Assembly (NCBI GenBank): GCA_964429575.1
Contig: CAYSCX010000007.1
Coordinates: 1-64,000, forward strand
Direction: 5' to 3'
DNA from: CAYSCX01 sp964429575
GTDB taxonomy: Bacteria; Desulfobacterota; Binatia; Binatales; Binataceae
DNA length: 64,000 nucleotides
Numbering within the stretch: position 1 is the first letter of the stretch; the number at the start of each line of letters is the position of its first letter. Below, piece by piece: positions 60,601-64,000 of this stretch. The notes beneath the pieces were generated by a model, which was not told the DNA's origin, ran no database searches, and saw only the letters and a program-made list of their open reading frames with translations. The position numbers and the translations under genes are program-made.

Positions 60601-61005
60601 GTAATGGGTTGCGGCATCGGCTGCGGCGCGCTGGTAGGCGGCCGCTATTTCGCGCCATTCTTCAGGATCGAGGCTCGCAGCGATCTCGGTCGAATCGACC
60701 AGATCACAGAACAGAGCGGACAGATGACGCCGCTCACCGTGCGGAGCATCCAGGCTCCGCGAGCGATCCGCCAGCGGGGCTTCGACCTGTCGAATGTTCT
60801 TTGGAGCTTGCTCATTCCGCGAGGTGGTTGAGTCGGCGGGGGCTCCATTGGTTGAACGGAGCGGAGCGGCGCACTCGGCGCAGAACTTTGCATGCGGAGG
60901 ATTTTGCGCGCCGCACTTTGGACATCGATGCGCGAGAGGTCCGCCGCATTCGATGCAAAATTTCGCGGTGCTCGGACTCTCGCTACCGCAGTGCTGACAT
61001 CGCAT
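57637..61005 (-). CDS. Zinc-ribbon / class III cyclase / ATPase / TPR protein (copy B)
   Basis: A 1122-residue paralogue with the same layout: double zinc ribbon (C3, C6, C17, C20 and C28, C31, C42, C45), cyclase domain with D101, D145, N219 and R223, P-loop GEAGIGKS near 320-327, Walker B AVEDLHWVD and a TPR-like C-terminal half ending SEIYNWFTEGFDTADLKDAKAL. The cyclase domain is divergent from copy A (FCDLVDST; LGDGLVIYFGYPHA), so the pair likely has different inputs. Its start has a CxxC-x10-CxxC ribbon, typical of these proteins. Confidence 0.9.
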   Translation of the reverse strand: MRCQHCGSESPSTAKFCIECGGPLAHRCPKCGAQNPPHAKFCAECAAPLRSTNGAPADSTTSRNEQAPKNIRQVEAPLADRSRSLDAPHGERRHLSALFCDLVDSTEIAASLDPEEWREIAAAYQRAAADAATHYGGHVAKYLGDGLVIYFGYPHARENDAERAVRAGLAILNAIATLNEQLAAKNQPRLKTRIGIHAGSVVTGHGGGHEVDVFGDTPNIAARVQSLGDPDTVVITESLHRLVSGLFVVEARGAHTLKGITEPMHLYRVIQQSGARGRLHAMAAARGLTPFIGREDECLMLRNRWERAQDGEGQAVMVVGEAGIGKSRLVQQFREQISSTAHTWIECSGTPFLQNTPFHPVSEMLLQAFDWSDSESPDERIRGLERALESAGLVLKESLPLIAPLLNLPVPDRYPPSLLPPEQQHRRLLATLVEWVFSQARLQPIVLAVEDLHWVDPSTLDLYQILAEQSATARIMLLFTARSEFHAPWPMRAHHLQINLNRLSNRQVRDFVTRVAAGESLAAEVIDTVVARTGGIPLFVEELTRHVLESGKRAGPSEIPATLHDSLMARLDSLGPAKEVVQVGAAIGREFSFELIRAVLTIGDAELQAALEKATNTELLYVRGMPPNATYTFKHALVQDTAYQALLKTKRGELHRTIANVLSERFANKTSVQPELLAHHYAAAGDAEKALAAGRRAGDWAVARGALQEAERHYTRAIALRDAAGGAPGTTQDRLFLQVSLGQVLLATKGFSAPEVQEAYDRARELGEQLGNPAQLVFALMGLWVANLTRNELLAAQAVADQILSAADHDGGAGLRVSGHLASGITRYNRGDFIAAREHLESAVALYKEEKHPTTPHDAGVSALGYASRAAWQLGFADTARSRVEDAVALARRLAKPFPIAMAYSIAAGVYLSLRDWKSAQEFAEALIELAGQQHMPFFDADGAILRGRAVAEMGDRTAAIASMREGLAHHISNGQRGGLGFYLAFLAQTQILADALDDAMETLDEAFDAAPGDRVDHPHLHYLRGEVFLRRAMDERPHDERSGDWLQQAEQSFREAIKVAKEIEAKSFELRAAMSLTRLMRDTDRRDEARTMLSEIYNWFTEGFDTADLKDAKALLEELNA

Positions 61006-61178
61006 CAGGCTACGCCACTTTGGAAGCGATTGCGCAGACTCTCACGCCGTTCAGCATACTTCACCCCCGACTTGGAAAAATCCCATGCGGCACCCGTCAA
61101 AAGCAACATGGGTACCGCCAAGGGTGGCGTGCGGCGCACCGAAACTTCCTACCGATTGAACGCAATCGATCGCTTACA
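61006..61178. other. Short gap after the GH10-like gene
   Basis: 173 bp between the start of copy B and the end of the GH10-like gene. No feature recognised; the promoter of the cyclase pair is expected here. Confidence 0.35.
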
Positions 61179-63194
61179 TCAGTTTGTCTCGACATGCATG
61201 TGCCGCGGGGATGACGCGTGGTTGAGACTGCGAATTTCCGGTCTGCTTCGAGCGACCTGCAAAACCATCGTAGTGGTTTGCCCCTGAGCGATGTGGCCCG
61301 GCTTCCCGAGGCCCTCTCCGCCAACTTCGGCGGTGATTTGATAGTCACCCGCCGCTCCCTCGAAAGATGCCCATCCGTCCGGATCGGTGACCACCTCTCC
61401 ACTGCTTCTCCAGCCTTTTAGGAGTTGCGCAAGTCGCACAGCCGCAACTTTTGGCCGTCGCGAACGGTCGAACAGGCCGCCGTCCTCGACGAATCGGTAG
61501 TCATCGTAGAGCCCCCACCAATTGATCCCCTGCACTTGCGGATTGCCGTAAGCAATCGTGAATGCACCTTCGAGGTAGTCGGCCTGGGTGGTCTCATTCG
61601 CCTCGGCGTGCCACCAGCTCTCAAACGCCGAAGGGTGATGCGACGACCCCACTGCGATCTCGCCGATCTGGATCGGCTTGCCGAGCTTGGCATACCGGTC
61701 CAAAACCAGCGCGAGCCGAAACAGATCAATCGCGGGGACTTGCAATCCCCACGCGACGTTGATGCGAGCGCCGTCATAGATTTGCAGCCCGACGATGTCG
61801 TAAGGCACGCCCGCACGCGAAAGATCCTCGAGGTACCGATACGGATCGGAGGACGCCGGACCAATCCTGCCCCAACTGACCAGACTCATCAGAGGGTAGT
61901 GCTTGAGTGCGACGTCTTCGCCCAGCGGCAGCGTTACCATCACCATGATTGAGCTTGCGGGCGCACTCTTTCGGATCTCTTGAGCCGACGCCTTCACCAC
62001 GCGAACCAGATCTTCATCATCGAGGTTCCATCGCGACCATTGCGGATGTCCTTCGTTCATCGCCTCCCAGATCTGCACCTCGTCCTTGTAGTGAGAGACG
62101 ATTGTTCGAACGTGCTCGCGCGTCGTCGCAACGAGGTCGTCCGGCTTGCCGCGAAGATCTTCGATAAAGCGCGGCACCTCTCCGTTCGCGAACCACACGA
62201 GCGCGTGACCACCGAGTGTGAAACCGTCGTCCCGCAGTGCGCCGGGTTTGAAGAAACGGTCAAGCTCGCCCAGCGAATAGACCCCTCGGTGCGGCTCAGT
62301 CCGATTCCAGGTCATGAATAAGATCGCGTAGTTCAACCCCATCGCCTTTAGCCGCGCGATCGTGCCGGCGTCATATCCGTCGCTATAGACGCCGAACAGG
62401 AAGTCGAACCGTCGCTGGTCGAAGTGTATTTTCGCGCCCGGAATCGGCCGCCCATCGAAATCCTCCACCCGCACGCGCATGTCGCCGCGGCGGCGAGTCC
62501 TAATCGTTGCGCGAGCCTCGGCCAGCACTTCCTTTTCACCGGCCGTCAGCGCCAGCCGCAATGCATCCAAAGAGATCCGCGCGCGTTGGGCGGGGTCGGT
62601 CGAGCGATCGATTTGTGCAATGAGCCGAGAAGCCGAATCTATCTCTCGGGCGGCCTCCGCACTGGCGAATTCCTCATCATTGTGGGTCCCGGTCCAATGC
62701 TTCACCTGCAGAGTTCGAGACCGCGCAAGTTCCGGCAGCAACTCGATGCGGACGCTTCCACGCGCCGGCACGCGATAGCCACGCCCCGAATTGTCGGCCG
62801 GAACCAGCACCTTTCCGAAGCCGGGTACCGGCCACAAGATCTCAAGCGTCACTACTTGGCTGGAGGGGACAGCGATGCGCGGTGTCCCGAGTCCGTACTG
62901 CACACCGAACACAGGAGTACCGCCCTGATCGCGAACGATCATGCCCGGCCGCCAAGTGCGTAGAAACCCTACGCTGTCGAGAGGTTTGCCGTACTGATCG
63001 AACGCGATGATCTCGATCGTTCCGTGATCGCCGCGCGCGACCCAGGCACCGAGGCCCAACAGGACGAGATGATCGAACAGCGCATAGCACGCGATCGCGG
63101 CCAACGTCGCGATAGCTCCAGCGCGCAAAATGTGTTTGAAGAACCCCCGTCGATCCACGGCAGGCGAAGTGTCCCCTGTCATCGGAGCCGACAC
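61179..63194 (-). CDS. GH10-like glycoside hydrolase, Tat-exported
   Basis: A 671-residue protein. The N-terminus has a twin-Arg motif (DRRGFFKHI) and a hydrophobic helix (about 25-50), suggesting export by Tat or an anchored periplasmic protein. After a beta-rich part (60-220) comes a GH10-type TIM barrel (240-590): GHALVW near 330, the acid/base Glu381 in WEAMNEGH, a QIYDGAR strand, the nucleophile Glu512 in QIGEIAVG and NWWGLYDD. GH10 enzymes cut xylan, but the sequence departs from typical xylanases and carries extra N- and C-terminal modules, so the polymer is unknown. Confidence 0.82.
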   Translation of the reverse strand: MSAPMTGDTSPAVDRRGFFKHILRAGAIATLAAIACYALFDHLVLLGLGAWVARGDHGTIEIIAFDQYGKPLDSVGFLRTWRPGMIVRDQGGTPVFGVQYGLGTPRIAVPSSQVVTLEILWPVPGFGKVLVPADNSGRGYRVPARGSVRIELLPELARSRTLQVKHWTGTHNDEEFASAEAAREIDSASRLIAQIDRSTDPAQRARISLDALRLALTAGEKEVLAEARATIRTRRRGDMRVRVEDFDGRPIPGAKIHFDQRRFDFLFGVYSDGYDAGTIARLKAMGLNYAILFMTWNRTEPHRGVYSLGELDRFFKPGALRDDGFTLGGHALVWFANGEVPRFIEDLRGKPDDLVATTREHVRTIVSHYKDEVQIWEAMNEGHPQWSRWNLDDEDLVRVVKASAQEIRKSAPASSIMVMVTLPLGEDVALKHYPLMSLVSWGRIGPASSDPYRYLEDLSRAGVPYDIVGLQIYDGARINVAWGLQVPAIDLFRLALVLDRYAKLGKPIQIGEIAVGSSHHPSAFESWWHAEANETTQADYLEGAFTIAYGNPQVQGINWWGLYDDYRFVEDGGLFDRSRRPKVAAVRLAQLLKGWRSSGEVVTDPDGWASFEGAAGDYQITAEVGGEGLGKPGHIAQGQTTTMVLQVARSRPEIRSLNHASSPRHMHVETN

Positions 63195-63429
63195 AAGCGC
63201 GCCGTAGTCGCTTTAGGGCAATCTGGCGTTGTAGCTGACGAATTGCTAAAAGCTGTTGCTTGCCGTATGGAGTTAAGTGTGCGTGCAAGTTTCGGTAGCT
63301 CGATGCGCAACGCACAAGCTGTCGTCACGCTTTCTTCTAACCAATGATCGCGCGTGCCCGCGTCTCGTGTTGCTGCCCTGACGGCAGAGTAAACGGCAAA
63401 TCCTCCGCATCGGGTGCGCAGTAGGGCGC

Positions 63430-64000
63430 ATGGCACGAAACGATATCGTCATCGTTATAGTCCCCGGAGGAATGGGATCCACTTTGACTTTGGACGGTCG
63501 CGAGGTCTGGAACTTCGAACTCACGCTCCCGCCAGACGTCAGTGGCCTTCGTATGATTCTCAGTCCGGCGCTACTGCTTCCGTGGCTTCCGCTCCGCGCT
63601 GAACGTCTGTTGAGCGTTTATGATGACTTTCTCGCCTTCCTGGGTAGCAACGGTTACTCGCAACTGCAACAGAATCTCTTCTTGTTCCCGTTCGACTGGC
63701 GCCAGGGCATGAAAGTTGCGGCCGAGGCGCTCGCAGATTTCGTCAAGACGAGGGTGATACCGAATCTGGCCGGCCGGAAGATCCTGTTCATCACGCACAG
63801 CTACGGCACGATGGTCACGCGATGGGCGTTAACGGTTGGAGCGGCAGCACCTCTGATAGACCCCATGCTTGTCGAGCGAGTGGTAGCAGCGGGAGCGTAC
63901 ATGCTTGGGATTGTTCCCGCATTCAGGAACATGGTCGAGATGCCGAGTCTGAACAACGTCTTCAACGATTTGTTTGATCTGGTAAAAGCTGCCGATCCAG
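63430..64000 (+). CDS. LCAT-like alpha/beta-hydrolase (partial, 3' end outside)
   Basis: The first 190 residues of a gene that runs off the window. VPGGMGSTLTL is the lid-side start typical of lecithin:cholesterol acyltransferase-like lipases; FPFDWRQGMKVAAEAL and FITHSYGTMVTRWAL follow, with Ser124 as the likely nucleophile in HSYGT. It may be a lipase, phospholipase or acyltransferase. The Asp and His of the triad are expected beyond 64000. Confidence 0.7.
   Translation, partial: MARNDIVIVIVPGGMGSTLTLDGREVWNFELTLPPDVSGLRMILSPALLLPWLPLRAERLLSVYDDFLAFLGSNGYSQLQQNLFLFPFDWRQGMKVAAEALADFVKTRVIPNLAGRKILFITHSYGTMVTRWALTVGAAAPLIDPMLVERVVAAGAYMLGIVPAFRNMVEMPSLNNVFNDLFDLVKAADP

Noticed and set aside
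1..64000. CRISPR array, toxin-antitoxin pair or classical defence island
   Set aside because: No regularly spaced repeats, Cas-like proteins, restriction enzymes or clear toxin-antitoxin pairs were seen in either strand.

Overview
The window is 64 kb of GC-rich bacterial chromosome, almost certainly from an uncultured or poorly described soil or sediment bacterium with a proteobacteria-like or Binatota-like gene repertoire. That placement is an inference from gene content: amidohydrolases, CaiB/BaiF CoA-transferases, SnoaL-like proteins, Asp-box propellers, ring-hydroxylating dioxygenases and cyclase-ATPase-TPR proteins, with many GTG and TTG starts. No rRNA, convincing intact tRNA, CRISPR array, prophage or complete insertion sequence was seen.

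Layout. 1-3 kb: the tail of a CusA/CzcA-type RND efflux pump, then a P2-type cation ATPase. 3.4-10.6 kb: a small ferredoxin-fold protein, an Asp-box beta-propeller, a TPP-dependent lyase, a truncated SDR joined to a 5'-truncated double-domain CoA-transferase, and a MarR-like regulator. 10.6-20.8 kb: an IS256-family transposase remnant, two paralogous amidohydrolases, a gluconolactonase-like propeller, an MBL-fold hydrolase, an intact VOC protein and a second VOC gene broken by about 1 kb of foreign sequence, then an SDR/SnoaL/CMD trio. 21.6-23.6 kb: a protein-isoaspartate methyltransferase fused to an erythromycin-esterase domain. 24.5-29.8 kb: a tightly overlapping operon of acetyl-CoA synthetase, 2-oxoacid dehydrogenase E1-alpha, E1-beta and E2, and an acyl carrier protein. 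30-33 kb: hemerythrin-like protein, a truncated AAA ATPase, a GFA enzyme, a methyltransferase and a nucleotidyltransferase.

33.1-42.9 kb is the metabolic centrepiece: an IclR regulator followed by a biphenyl/phenylpropionate-type meta-cleavage operon (dioxygenase alpha and beta, Rieske ferredoxin, dihydrodiol dehydrogenase, extradiol dioxygenase, C-C hydrolase, dienoate hydratase, acylating acetaldehyde dehydrogenase, hydroxy-oxovalerate aldolase) and then an HsaA-like flavin monooxygenase. Together they could take an aromatic ring to pyruvate, acetyl-CoA and a side-chain acid. No ferredoxin reductase is present. The acsA/E1/E2 operon upstream could help channel C2 and oxoacid products, but that link is inferred.

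43-64 kb: a GH94 3'-end fragment, an RluA pseudouridine synthase, a lipoprotein, an amino-acid ABC transporter, an orphan FtsX-like permease, a vanadium-haloperoxidase-like protein, a GAF/sigma-54 activator followed by a good sigma-54 promoter and a 59-residue membrane protein, two tandem 1120-residue zinc-ribbon/cyclase/ATPase/TPR proteins, a GH10-like protein with a Tat-like N-terminus, and the start of an LCAT-like hydrolase.

A dispersed family of short inverted repeats (ends like TAGCAGGGTGTTGAGAAA, two copies exactly 66 bp) occurs at six places, several beside gene fragments. With the truncated genes (SDR, CoA-transferase, VOC, AAA ATPase, GH94, IS256) it shows a locus with repeated small rearrangements. 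Nothing seen amounts to a clear defence system. The most novel-looking items are the sigma-54-controlled microprotein, the two-TM protein inserted in the VOC gene, and the repeat family.
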